Shown: positions 35,024 through 44,557 of the stretch, one piece after another
Layout: each line of letters begins with the position of its first letter
How positions within the stretch are numbered: the first letter of the stretch is position 1
From: Paraliobacillus sp044383835
GTDB lineage: Bacteria; Bacillota; Bacilli; Bacillales; Amphibacillaceae
DNA: 64,000 nt
Direction: 5' to 3'
NCBI RefSeq assembly: GCF_044383835.1
Contig: NZ_JBISEP010000003.1
Location: 95,008 to 159,007 of the forward strand
Position numbers and translations under genes: made by a program
Notes under the pieces: model-generated
The model's input: the letters and a program-made list of their open reading frames with translations, nothing else
Database searches by the model: none
What the model was told of the DNA's origin: nothing

Positions 35024-36769
35024 TTATATACTCCAATCAAGACTTTGTTGTTGAATTGTCCACATTTTTGCATATGTTCCTTTTTGCGCAAGTAACTGTT
35101 CGTGCGCCCCTTCTTCTGTAACGGTTCCTCCTTCAAGCACAACAATTTTATCTGCTTTTGCTACCGTACGCATGCGATGGGCAATAATTAACACTGTCTT
35201 ATTACGAACTAATTCCGATATAGCTTTTTGGATTTTCGTTTCATTTTCTACATCCAAAGAAGCAGTTGCTTCATCTAATAAGACAATCGGCGCATCTTTA
35301 AGCAAGGCTCTAGCAATCGAAATACGTTGACGCTCCCCACCAGATAAAGTATCTCCGTTTTCACCAATAATCGTTTGATATCCGTTAGGCATCTTACAGA
35401 CAAATGCATCACACTGTGCTAATTTCGCTACTCGCATTACTTCTTCATCAGTAGCATTGCGTTTTCCGATTCTAATATTATCCATTATTGACGTGTTAAA
35501 CAGAACAACATCTTGAAAGACAACTGAATAATTTTTTAGCAACGTTTCAGCTTCTATCTCATTAATATCATGAGCCCCTAATAAAATGCTTCCTTTGTTA
35601 ACATCCCAAAAGCGAGCTGCGAGTTTTGCCGTTGTACTTTTCCCTCCACCCGACGGACCTACTAAAGCAGTTATTTCTCCTTGTTTTGCTGTAAAAGAAA
35701 CATTTTCTATAACAGGTTTTCCTTCTTCATAAGAAAAGGAAACATTGTTAAAAACAATATCATGATTGATAGGCTTGAACGTTGTTTTCCCTTCTTGAAT
35801 AGGCATTGCTTCCATTTCGTTCATTCTATTTATCCTCACATCCAGATAAAATAGTGCAGCTATATTGCTAAATACTTCACTTATCGGATTGTAAATTCGT
35901 GAGGCAATGATTAAAAAAGCAAGATAAGTAATTAGAGTAATACTTCCTGATGATATTAAATTTGCTCCTACTAAAATAACACTGACCAATCCTAATTTTA
36001 AAAACCCTTGAGCAGAATTTACAAGTATTCCAGTTGAAATTTCACTTTTAATCAGCTGGTTTTCATACTTATCCACTGCTTTATTTAAATGATAAAGGTA
36101 GTTGTCTTCTTGATTATATGATTTTATTTCTTGTACAGTTTCCAAGCCTTCTTGTATTTGATCGCTAACTTTACGTTTTATATTATAAGTTGATATATTC
36201 TCTTTGCGTTGCATTTTTTTAGATAAAATAATAATTCCTGCTGCAATAGGAACAACCCAAAATAAAGCTAGAGCAAGTTGCCAGTTATAAACAAACATGC
36301 CGATAGCCATTAAAAAGATGCTAATAATAGAAGCAAAAAGTTGTGGAACAGCATGTGAAAAAGTATGCTCTAGTTCCGTGCTATCGTCCATAATCGTTGA
36401 TGTAAGATCAGAAATATTTTTCTCGCCAAAAAACGCAAGCGGCAATCTTCTAAGTTTTTCAGCCAATGAAATTCTACGATTAGCACTTTCCTCATAAATA
36501 AGCGTATACGTACTTCGATATTGAATGACGGCAATAATAAACATAAGCAACATAAAGCCTACTCCAAGCAAAACATAGTGCCATAATCCACTGTTTACTC
36601 CAGATGCGTTGCTACCTACAATATTGATATTTTCATTAATGAATGAAAACATATAAATCGCAGGTAGCATTAAAGCAATATCAAGTATCGTAGTAAAAAA
36701 TGTGCCTTTCACAAAATCTCTAGCACCTTTTTGTGAGAGCGCAAATCGTTTTTGAATGATACTAAGCAT
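35024..36769 (-). CDS. ABC half-transporter, exporter fold (IrtB/YbtQ-like)
   Basis: The 581-residue protein has six transmembrane helices (about 20-310) and a C-terminal ATPase with Walker A GPSGGGKST, signature LSGGERQR and Walker B IVLLDEATASLD. The ATG at 36769 has GGAGGAAG at normal spacing and overlaps the preceding half-transporter gene by 8 bases. Paired exporter-fold proteins such as IrtAB and YbtPQ import iron-siderophores. The context (Fur box, ECF components, flavin reductase) favours that role here, presumably as a heterodimer with its neighbour. Confidence 0.85.
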   Translation of the reverse strand: MLSIIQKRFALSQKGARDFVKGTFFTTILDIALMLPAIYMFSFINENINIVGSNASGVNSGLWHYVLLGVGFMLLMFIIAVIQYRSTYTLIYEESANRRISLAEKLRRLPLAFFGEKNISDLTSTIMDDSTELEHTFSHAVPQLFASIISIFLMAIGMFVYNWQLALALFWVVPIAAGIIILSKKMQRKENISTYNIKRKVSDQIQEGLETVQEIKSYNQEDNYLYHLNKAVDKYENQLIKSEISTGILVNSAQGFLKLGLVSVILVGANLISSGSITLITYLAFLIIASRIYNPISEVFSNIAALFYLDVRINRMNEMEAMPIQEGKTTFKPINHDIVFNNVSFSYEEGKPVIENVSFTAKQGEITALVGPSGGGKSTTAKLAARFWDVNKGSILLGAHDINEIEAETLLKNYSVVFQDVVLFNTSIMDNIRIGKRNATDEEVMRVAKLAQCDAFVCKMPNGYQTIIGENGDTLSGGERQRISIARALLKDAPIVLLDEATASLDVENETKIQKAISELVRNKTVLIIAHRMRTVAKADKIVVLEGGTVTEEGAHEQLLAQKGTYAKMWTIQQQSLDWSI

Positions 36770-38537
36770 AATGCTCTTCCTCCTTTCCAATCTTCCAATC
36801 TATCGACTTACTAAATTCCTTCCACATACTAGCATAGACGGCTTCTTTTTGTAACAATGCTGCATGAGTACCTTGTTCAATAATTTCCCCTTCACTAATA
36901 ACTAAAATATTATCAGCAGATGTTACACTTGTTAAACGATGAGCAATCATAAGTACTGTTTTACCTATCGTAAGTTTTTTAAATGCTTCTTGAATTAAAT
37001 GTTCATTTTCTGGATCGGCAAAAGCAGTTGCTTCATCAAGAATAACAATTGGAGCATCCTTAAGAATTGCTCTTGCTAATACGATACGCTGTTGCTCACC
37101 ACCAGAAAGGTAGGTTCCTTCCGTTCCAATTTTAGTATTTAAGCCATCTGGTAGCTTGTTAATGATTTCTCGACATTGTGCCTTGTCAATAGCATTCTCA
37201 ACCGCTTCATCCGTTGCTGAAGGGTTACCATACTTGATATTTTCGAGCAATGTCGTTTTAAACAACCGTGTATTTTGGAACACAAAAGAAATGTGGTTCA
37301 TCAATTCTTTTGGATCAATATCCTTTATATTGGTTTCTCCAATGAAAATTTCTCCTTCATCAACATCCCAAAACCGAGGTAATAATCTTGCAATCGTTGT
37401 TTTACCACTGCCAGATGCTCCTACTAACGCTATCGTTTTACCCTCAGGTATTGTAAAACTAACCTGATTTACTGCTTTGTTGTTAGTATCTGGATAACTA
37501 AATGATACATTTTTAAATTGAATATGATGACTTTTAATTGGTTTAGAAGCTGGTAGTGACGATAACGGCATTATTTCAGCAAGATTATCAATCCTAGTAA
37601 CTGCTTCATTTGCTTGACCAATAGCTTGATTTAAATGCATACTTCTCATAATACACTGAGAAAAAACAGGAGTAATCAGAACATATAAAAATAAGTTAAG
37701 CATCGTTAACGTGTAATCACTTGTAGCATTCATGATTAATATAGCTACAGGAACGAGAATAAACACAAAGCTGTTGATTACAACCGTATATGCTGACATT
37801 GATTTTTCCCACATTTTTGTGTGGGCAAACACCATATTCTTATATTGGATAATGCTATTGTAAAAGTTTTTAAATGAAAAGACGGTTTGCTGAAAAACCT
37901 TTACAACAGGTATACCTCTAACATATTCAACAGCCTCTGTATTCATATGTTCAAGTGCAGTCATATAGTTTTTTAGAAAATGCTTGCCTTTTTTACTCAT
38001 CAAAGACCCCATGATAAAGAAGGAAAAAATGATTGGGACGAGACAAGCTAACCCTAACCGCCAATCAAAGATAAAGATTAAGATTAAAATCGTTAAAGGC
38101 ATTAAGATAGTTGCAGCAAGGTCAGGCATTTGGTGTGCTACAAAACCATGAGTAACACTTGCATTATCATCAATGATTTTCCGAATACGACCAGTCGTAT
38201 TTTTATTAAAAAAGCCAAGAGGCATATGAATTACTTTTTCCATAGCAACTCTTCGCATGTTTGTTTCCACTCGAAAAGCCGCAAGATGAGAAAAAGTTAA
38301 TGCGATAAAATACAGAACAATACTTGCTACAGCAGTTGCTAATGCCCACCATCCATAAATAGTAACAAGTCTAGAAGAAAAGTTAGAACCAGCAGTAAAC
38401 AATTCTCGAATAATAAACCAAATAAGAATATATGGTATCATTCCAGCAATTGCACTCAGTCCTGATAAAATTAACGATCCTGGTAGAAGTATTTTCCTTC
38501 CTACCATATAGGTTTGTAGTTTTTTTAACGTGCTCAT
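36762..38537 (-). CDS. ABC half-transporter, exporter fold (IrtA/YbtP-like)
   Basis: The 591-residue protein has six transmembrane helices (about 18-310) and an ATPase with Walker A GASGSGKTT, signature LSGGEQQR and Walker B IVILDEATAFAD. The ATG at 38537 is chosen for its AGGAGGAGG; the frame continues about 100 bases upstream without support. It is the first gene of the operon, 115 bases from a Fur box. Unlike mycobacterial IrtA it has no fused siderophore-interacting flavin domain, but a separate flavoreductase is encoded just upstream. Confidence 0.85.
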   Translation of the reverse strand: MSTLKKLQTYMVGRKILLPGSLILSGLSAIAGMIPYILIWFIIRELFTAGSNFSSRLVTIYGWWALATAVASIVLYFIALTFSHLAAFRVETNMRRVAMEKVIHMPLGFFNKNTTGRIRKIIDDNASVTHGFVAHQMPDLAATILMPLTILILIFIFDWRLGLACLVPIIFSFFIMGSLMSKKGKHFLKNYMTALEHMNTEAVEYVRGIPVVKVFQQTVFSFKNFYNSIIQYKNMVFAHTKMWEKSMSAYTVVINSFVFILVPVAILIMNATSDYTLTMLNLFLYVLITPVFSQCIMRSMHLNQAIGQANEAVTRIDNLAEIMPLSSLPASKPIKSHHIQFKNVSFSYPDTNNKAVNQVSFTIPEGKTIALVGASGSGKTTIARLLPRFWDVDEGEIFIGETNIKDIDPKELMNHISFVFQNTRLFKTTLLENIKYGNPSATDEAVENAIDKAQCREIINKLPDGLNTKIGTEGTYLSGGEQQRIVLARAILKDAPIVILDEATAFADPENEHLIQEAFKKLTIGKTVLMIAHRLTSVTSADNILVISEGEIIEQGTHAALLQKEAVYASMWKEFSKSIDWKIGKEEEHYA

Positions 38538-38650
38538 AAATGTACCTCCTCCTATCATCTTATATCCTTTTAAAAAACATCGACTAAAGTGTATAATTAG
38601 CCATCTATATCCCCGCTTTATTTGGCAATATGACACAGTAATTATTGATA

Positions 38651-38667
38651 TTGATAATCATTATCAA
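38651..38667 (-). promoter_or_regulatory. Fur box upstream of the ECF/ABC operon
   Basis: TTGATAATCATTATCAA is a perfect palindrome matching the core of the Fur box, and ATATTGATAATCATTATC extends the match. On the minus strand the same bases include a TTGATA -35-like hexamer, with TAATTA 17 bases further on. Fur with iron would block the promoter. Confidence 0.88.
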
Positions 38668-39105
38668 TGGGTGTTTTTAAAAAAAACACTGTTCTTTGAA
38701 CTAGTGTTACTTTTCTTCAAACTTATAATATTGAATATTTGAACATACACTTATATATTACTTCACCTCCCTTATAGAATAGTTAATCCTAACTAACTTT
38801 GAGGGAATAAAAATATATCTCTTTGTTATTCAATGATTGCTAATAACTTTATGCGTTAACATGCCTATAAGAGACAGTTAAATGGCTAATTTCTACCTAA
38901 TACATAACATCATCATATAACATCGTTAATCTATCACTTTTTCTCCCTCTTGTCAATAAAATAAGGAAAATTCTAGTTTCTCAACTGGATACATAGTAAC
39001 AATTATTTCTAGCTTTGATTAGCTTGAACATTCCAAAAAACTAGTAATCTATACAGGATTACATACGACAAACATTTTACACCACAAGTTTATTTATATG
39101 TATCA
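38668..39105. other. Intergenic DNA, no gene seen
   Basis: About 440 AT-rich bases between the Fur box and the flavoreductase remnant. A GTGTTTTT / AAAAACAC inverted repeat lies at about 38671-38688. Nothing else was recognised. Confidence 0.4.
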
Positions 39106-39115
39106 CTAAAATATG

Positions 39116-39840
39116 CTATTTCGCTTCATTTGACAAATCGAATGATAAAAACTCCGTCCGTTGTCGTTCATGCTTGTCGAGCATAATTTGCCCCGCCTTA
39201 ATCCCATGCTCACGCAATACTTCAATGTTCTGTACAAGAAATTCGTCACTACCGACAACATAAAATATCCCCTCTTTATCAGCGGCAAGGTTCTTCATTT
39301 CTTCATAGTACTCTTTACGGTTATCGACAAACTGTGCTTTGAATTTTTTTCAGGTACAGATTCAAAAATATCAGAAAATAAGAACGCTTTTGATGAATCA
39401 ATGTTTAAAGAATGCACTCGATTAACGCCTTCTGAACGGTTGAAATAATCAAGTACAATCGGTCTGAACGTTGCCAATCCAACACCTGATGATAACAGAT
39501 AGATATTTCTCGCTTCTCTTTTTAACGGTACATTGGAATGCGTTTTAAATATTGCAACTTCATTGCCGACTTCAAATTTTTTTAAGATCGTCTTGAACTT
39601 AGAACATTTATCTCTAATGCGTGTGGTAATTCCAATCACACCTTCATGTGGTAAGGTGGAAATTGACATATGGCGAACCAAGCTGCGATCTGGTTTATCT
39701 CCAATATTAAAACCTTCAAGGGCAAAGTGAGTGTGAGAGCCCTCTTTCCATGTGAAATCTTCCGGGCAGTCAAGAAGATACGTTACGACCTCAGGCGATT
39801 CTTTAATAATTTTATTTATTTTAGTCCAATATATTTGCAT
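39116..39840 (-). pseudogene. Ferredoxin-reductase-like flavoprotein, frameshifted in an A7 tract
   Basis: Two frames make one ferredoxin-NADP-reductase-fold protein of about 240 residues. The first frame (39295-39840) has the FAD-binding region (SLVRHMSIST) and NAD-domain start (IYLLSSGVGLATFRPIV). The second (39116-39298 and upstream) continues with EGIFYVVGSDEFLVQNIEVL and a C-terminal TEFLSFD. The join is a run of seven A on the minus strand (39344-39350). One extra A would restore PEKKFKAQFVDNRKEYYEEMK. Such enzymes reduce ferric siderophores. It may be a true pseudogene, a sequencing error, or slippage-dependent. Confidence 0.75.
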
Positions 39841-40033
39841 GTTACATCCTCCTCCATTTAATACGCTATCATTGCTAACAATGGTTCAATTGATGTTTTA
39901 TTGACACAAAAAAATAGTTGTTAAACAAATGACCTAGTCTACTAATTATTACAAGCAAAATAACCGTTAGATTACAGTAAAGCATGTAATTTTCGATTAG
40001 GTTTTTCATCACACTCATTTTTGATCCTTTTCA

Positions 40034-40786
40034 CTAATAAATCGCTATTGGCCCATAAGGACCATCGATAATTTCTATTTTCGTTTCAAAAATATCTGTC
40101 AACACTTTTTCGGTCATAATCTCTTCTACTGTTCCAAAACCGGCAATTTGTCCATCTTTCATAGCACAAATTCGATCAGAATATTTTGCTGCAAAGTTTA
40201 TATCATGCATAACAGTCAGTATTGTTCTTCCAAACTCATTAGCAACATGCCTCAAATACTCCATCATTTGAACAGAACGAGCAATATCAAGGTTGTTCAG
40301 CGGCTCATCTAAAAGTACATATTCCGTCTCTTGGCACAAAACCATCGCAACATATGCTCTTTGCCTTTGACCACCTGAAAGCTCATCTAAATATCTGTTT
40401 TCTAAATCAGTCAAATCTAAAAAATCAATATACTTAGAAATAATAGCCTCGTCCTCTTTCGTTAATCTTCCTTTTGAATAAGGGAAACGACCAAATCCAG
40501 CTAATTGCCTAACAGTCAGCCTCGTTATAAAATGATTTTCTTGTCGCAAAATAGTTAAGATTTTTGCTAAGTCTTTAGATTTAGAATCGGCAACATCCAT
40601 ATTCGCCACCATAATTTGACCTTCATCCATATCTAAAAGTCTCCCAATCATCAACAGTGTCGTAGATTTCCCCGCACCATTAGGTCCGATCAAAGAAGTA
40701 AAGCCAGCTTTCGGTATTTCTAAATCCAAAGGTCCTATTTTCACTTGATCAGTATAAACTTTTCCCGCATTATCAATTTTTATCAT
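40034..40786 (-). CDS. Iron-siderophore ABC transporter ATPase (YclP/FecE-like)
   Basis: The 250-residue ATPase has Walker A GPNGAGKST, signature LSGGQRQRA, Walker B YVLLDEPLNNLD and the switch histidine in MHDINFA, typical of FecE/FhuC/YclP proteins. Its ATG overlaps the stop of the second permease (ATGA, 4 bases). It energises the FecCD-type permease pair encoded upstream. Confidence 0.92.
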   Translation of the reverse strand: MIKIDNAGKVYTDQVKIGPLDLEIPKAGFTSLIGPNGAGKSTTLLMIGRLLDMDEGQIMVANMDVADSKSKDLAKILTILRQENHFITRLTVRQLAGFGRFPYSKGRLTKEDEAIISKYIDFLDLTDLENRYLDELSGGQRQRAYVAMVLCQETEYVLLDEPLNNLDIARSVQMMEYLRHVANEFGRTILTVMHDINFAAKYSDRICAMKDGQIAGFGTVEEIMTEKVLTDIFETKIEIIDGPYGPIAIY

Positions 40787-41847
40787 AAAATCCTCTTCCT
40801 TAAAATCACAATCAAAAAGATTAATCCACCAAATAATTCAATGATAACTGAAACTACACCTTGAGCATTAAACACATGATACATAAAAAAGTAAGCACTT
40901 GTTAGTATTAAAAATCCTATAGCTAGAGCCATTGGAAAAATGTATTTGTGATCATACGTAGGTGCCGCTTGATAGCTCAAAGTTGCAACTAAAAATCCAT
41001 AGAAAGTAAGTGGTCCAACTAAAGCCGTGGAAATAGACATCAAAACAGAAACTAATATAAGCGTATAAATTACACTAGAGCGATGTTTAACTCCAAAAGA
41101 AGTAGCGACATCTTTCCCAAGTGACACGATATTTAATTTTTTAGAATAGGCGAGCAGTAATACTGCTACAAGCATCACCATTGGAATTACAATTGGAAAA
41201 TATGCAGCATCCGCATTGTTAACGGAACCAAACAATCTTGCCTGTAAAATGTCGAACTCTGACGGAGCAAGCACTCTTCTCATAAAAGTGGACACAGAGC
41301 TTAGACCAGTCCCAATAATAATTCCGACCAAAAGCATCAGTTGTAAATTTCCATACTTTCCAGATAGTAACCACCCATAAAGAATTAAACTCATCAAAAC
41401 CATAGCGATAACTTGAAATAGAAATGAGCCAATACCACTAAAATTTATTAATGCACCCGCACCAAAGAAAAATACTGTACTAGTATGAATGGTTGAGTAA
41501 AGTGATTCGAAACCCAAAAGGGAAGGGGTTATAATTCTATTATTCGTAATCGATTGGAAAGCAACAGTCGACAAGCTCTGACAAATTGAAGCAATAATCA
41601 TTGCGACAAGCGCTACTATCCTTCTCATAACAACTGGGATAAATGAAGGGGAGCTTACTGGCACCGGATTGTTATACACTAAAAGCCCATACGAAGAAAG
41701 AACACCCAAAACAATCAATGTTAGTAGCAAAATCCAATAACGTTTTTCATCTTTTTTAGAACGAAAAGCGCTAGCTGATCTATTTTCATTATGAAGGCTA
41801 GAGTCGGTTTCGCAATTTTCTTTTTTTCTAAATTCTAATGCGTTCAT
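40783..41847 (-). CDS. Iron-siderophore ABC permease (YclO-like, FecCD family)
   Basis: The 354-residue FecCD-family permease has about nine to ten helices and an unusually long hydrophilic N-terminus (about 35 residues) before the first helix. Family features include SLGKDVATSFGVKHR, contacting the ATPase, and VGPLTFYGFLVATLSY. It overlaps both neighbours by 4 bases. It pairs with the permease at 41844. Confidence 0.9.
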   Translation of the reverse strand: MNALEFRKKENCETDSSLHNENRSASAFRSKKDEKRYWILLLTLIVLGVLSSYGLLVYNNPVPVSSPSFIPVVMRRIVALVAMIIASICQSLSTVAFQSITNNRIITPSLLGFESLYSTIHTSTVFFFGAGALINFSGIGSFLFQVIAMVLMSLILYGWLLSGKYGNLQLMLLVGIIIGTGLSSVSTFMRRVLAPSEFDILQARLFGSVNNADAAYFPIVIPMVMLVAVLLLAYSKKLNIVSLGKDVATSFGVKHRSSVIYTLILVSVLMSISTALVGPLTFYGFLVATLSYQAAPTYDHKYIFPMALAIGFLILTSAYFFMYHVFNAQGVVSVIIELFGGLIFLIVILRKRIL

Positions 41848-42860
41848 CTCAGCCTCCTTGGTTTTCTTTGTCTTAATAAAATGGCGATAAAGACGACTGA
41901 GCCCACTGTTCCAAGTATTAAAGAAACAGGAACTTCAAAAGGCATGATAATTGTTCGAGAAATGATATCACAAACTGTTATAGTCCCCATCCCTATTACA
42001 CATACCCATGGCAGATTACTTCTAAGATCATCTCCTCTAAACATTGACACAATATTCGGGACAATCAAACCTAAAAAAGGTAAGTTTCCAATAACAGCTG
42101 CGACAATTCCAACTGCAAAAGAAATAAGACCAGTAGAAAAAAGAATAAGCCTATTATAGTTTACTCCAAGACTTGTTGCAACATCTTCCCCTAGTCCAGC
42201 TAAAGTCAATCTATTAGCATAAATAAAGACTAAAATAGTAACGATAACAATGAGCCATAAATATTCATATCTTCCAATTTGCATAGGTGCAAAGGAACCT
42301 ACAAACCAGCTTTCAATATTTTGCGTCATTTGAAAAACGAGTCCAATAAAAGTGGAAACTGCAGAAATGACTGCTCCAAGCATCAAGCCAATGATTGGGA
42401 CAATTAGAGACGAACGAAGTCTAACTCTTCTTAAAAATAAAAAGAAAATCATCGTTCCTATAAAAGAAAAGATGATTGCACCAGTCATTCTTAGCATTAA
42501 AGACGGTGCAGGGAATAATAAATAAACAGTAAGTAGTCCCAACCCTGACCATTCAATCGTTCCTGTTGTAGTAGGTTCAACTAAACGATTCTGTGTAATA
42601 AGTTGCATGACGAGTCCTGCCATTGACATTGCAGCTCCAGTAAGCATTAGTGCTGCTGTCCTTGGAACACGAGTGATGAAAAACATATCGATTCCATCTT
42701 CTTGTCCACGTAGGTCATACACGCCAGTAAACAGGGAGACAATCGCTAAAATAATTATAACTATAATCGCTAGTATAAAAGATTTTGTCCATATTTTATT
42801 GTGTTTATAAAACTGGGATCGAGAATTATTCTCAATCCCGCCAATAAGCTTTTTTTGCAC
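41844..42860 (-). CDS. Iron-siderophore ABC permease (YclN-like, FecCD family)
   Basis: The 338-residue FecCD permease has FITRVPRTAALMLTGAAMSMAGLVMQ, GLGEDVATSLGVNY for ATPase contact, and a late IGNLPFLGLIVPNIVSM. The GTG at 42860 is chosen because AGGAG lies about 10 bases upstream and the gene then begins 20 bases after the binding-protein stop. The longer frame to 42941 would overlap that gene without a ribosome binding site. Confidence 0.9.
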   Translation of the reverse strand: MQKKLIGGIENNSRSQFYKHNKIWTKSFILAIIVIIILAIVSLFTGVYDLRGQEDGIDMFFITRVPRTAALMLTGAAMSMAGLVMQLITQNRLVEPTTTGTIEWSGLGLLTVYLLFPAPSLMLRMTGAIIFSFIGTMIFFLFLRRVRLRSSLIVPIIGLMLGAVISAVSTFIGLVFQMTQNIESWFVGSFAPMQIGRYEYLWLIVIVTILVFIYANRLTLAGLGEDVATSLGVNYNRLILFSTGLISFAVGIVAAVIGNLPFLGLIVPNIVSMFRGDDLRSNLPWVCVIGMGTITVCDIISRTIIMPFEVPVSLILGTVGSVVFIAILLRQRKPRRLR

Positions 42861-42879
42861 TATGTTATACTCTCCTACA

Positions 42880-43893
42880 CTACTTAGATAAAGTGTTTGT
42901 AAAGTTTTCAAATAACTCCAAATACGTTTGGATCGATTCATTTAAGTAAGTATCCTCTGGAGCATAAATAATATTTGCTTCTGAAACAGCCGTTGTGTTT
43001 TGGAGCGCAGGTGCTTCATCAATAACATCCTGAGCAGGAACTTTATCCGTCACACCCGATATTGGAGCATCACGATCTAGTACGAAAATCCAATCCGGGT
43101 TACTTTGTGCAATTGCTTCAACAGAAATTTCATCACCTTGATGATCTGTAGTTGAATCATCAACTTCTAATGCTGGAGTCCACCCGAAAATGTCATACAT
43201 TGGTCCCCAAACTCGTCCAGAGTGAGGCGCTGAAAAACCAATATCTCCACCAGAGACGATCACACTCATCACTTTATCTGCTTCATTATAGGCAGACTTA
43301 GCGTCTTCAATAGCTTGATCAAAATCAGCTGTCAATTGTTCAGCCTCTTTATTTTTATCAAAAATTTGTCCTAAAGTAATGGTAGTATCTTTCAACCCAT
43401 TCACCAAGTTCTCACCAGGTTTATCAGCTTCTTCAGAAACATCCACATTAAGATCAATAACAGCTGCGTTAGGTACTAATTTTTTTATATCTTCATAATA
43501 GCCAGAAAATCGTTGACCAACAATTACAAGTTCAGGGTCTACAGCCGCTATAGTTTCAAGATTTGGCTCACGGTGATTTCCTATATTTTGAACGGATTCA
43601 TCCGTTACATATGGTGAATCAGCAGTCATTACATCCTTAGGAACTGCCGATAATTCAACTTCCCAATTAGCTAACGTTTCAAACGTTCTATTATCTAAAG
43701 CAACTACATTTTTAGGATTTACAGGAACAGTAACAGTTCCATGAGCATCCGTGACTTCTACCGTTGTAGATTCAGTAGAATCGTTTGCTTTCTCATTCGC
43801 GTCAGTCTTACCGGTTTCTTCACTTGCATTTGAGCAAGCTGCCAGTACAAAAACAAACATTGCTATAAAGATGGTTAATGTAAACTTTCTCAT
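42880..43893 (-). CDS. Siderophore-binding lipoprotein (YclQ-like)
   Basis: The 337-residue lipoprotein has lipobox LAAC (C20), a Ser/Thr/Asp-rich linker and a PeriplasmicBP_2 fold (about 58-335). It matches Bacillus YclQ-type proteins: TVPVNPKNVVALDNRTFETL, LVIVGQRFSGYYEDIKKL and VIVSGGDIGFSAPHSGRVWG. YclNOPQ imports petrobactin in B. subtilis; the ligand here is inferred to be a catecholate-type siderophore. The order binding protein - permease - permease - ATPase differs from B. subtilis, where the binding protein comes last. GGGAGAGG precedes the ATG. Confidence 0.9.
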   Translation of the reverse strand: MRKFTLTIFIAMFVFVLAACSNASEETGKTDANEKANDSTESTTVEVTDAHGTVTVPVNPKNVVALDNRTFETLANWEVELSAVPKDVMTADSPYVTDESVQNIGNHREPNLETIAAVDPELVIVGQRFSGYYEDIKKLVPNAAVIDLNVDVSEEADKPGENLVNGLKDTTITLGQIFDKNKEAEQLTADFDQAIEDAKSAYNEADKVMSVIVSGGDIGFSAPHSGRVWGPMYDIFGWTPALEVDDSTTDHQGDEISVEAIAQSNPDWIFVLDRDAPISGVTDKVPAQDVIDEAPALQNTTAVSEANIIYAPEDTYLNESIQTYLELFENFTNTLSK

Positions 43894-44031
43894 TTTGATA
43901 CCTCTCCCCTTATATATAAACTTTATGGATAAACAGATTATTGAATTGATTAAATTAATATCTTTATTATATTTTTATGTTTTCTTCAATCATAATTGCC
44001 TCTATCTCACATAGTGCAAAGCAACAACACA

Positions 44032-44059
44032 AATATATGATAATGATTATCAATTTCAA
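44032..44059 (-). promoter_or_regulatory. Fur-controlled promoter of the siderophore importer
   Basis: On the minus strand TTGAAA (44054-44059) and TATATT (44032-44037) are 16 bases apart. The spacer itself is TTGATAATCATTATCA, a Fur box core. RNA polymerase and Fur binding are therefore mutually exclusive, predicting strong iron repression. Confidence 0.85.
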
Positions 44060-44476
44060 TTCTATGAACTAGTATAACAAATCAAAAAAATTTAGCAACC
44101 CTATTTATTAACTTCCAAATATAAAACTACCAAAATTTTTTCAACTTCTTTTTATAAATTCCCTCTCAAGTAATACTCGCTTTTATAGCAGTAAATTTTA
44201 CTATATTACATAAAGAACGGTTCGTCAGCGATACATCCCATGAAGAAATTGACACTTTACCTCCAATAAATATCACATATTTCCACAGCTAAATGATTCA
44301 GGCGATATAAAAAGCGAATGATAATTCTTTACCTCAAAATAATAGTTAGTTTCTTACTGTGTGTATAGTTATGTTCCAGACACTATCTTACACCTACTAG
44401 CTGTAATGACTTTTTTAACCATACAATCATTCATTTCCGCTTCTTATACACTCTTTATGATAAATCCAGAAAAATA
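44060..44476. other. Intergenic DNA between the Fur promoter and the GntR operon, no gene seen
   Basis: About 420 AT-rich bases upstream of both divergent operons. No open frame with a ribosome binding site or RNA motif was recognised. Confidence 0.4.
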
Positions 44477-44528
44477 TTGACAATAAATAAATTCACTTAT
44501 ATAGTTATATACATAAGTATATAACTAT
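44477..44528 (+). promoter_or_regulatory. Promoter and perfect palindromic operator of the GntR/ABC operon
   Basis: TTGACA (44477-44482) and TATAGT (44500-44505) are spaced by 17 bases. Overlapping and following the -10 box is a perfect inverted repeat with 11-base arms, ATAGTTATATA (44501-44511) and TATATAACTAT (44518-44528), around CATAAG. This is the position and form expected for autorepression by a YtrA-subfamily GntR regulator. Confidence 0.85.
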
Positions 44529-44557
44529 ATAACAACGGAAGTGAAAGGAGGACTGTT

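Noticed and set aside
39161..39448. Plus-strand frame of 95 codons over the flavoreductase
   Set aside because: It is the antisense of a recognisable FNR-fold coding sequence and has no ribosome binding site.
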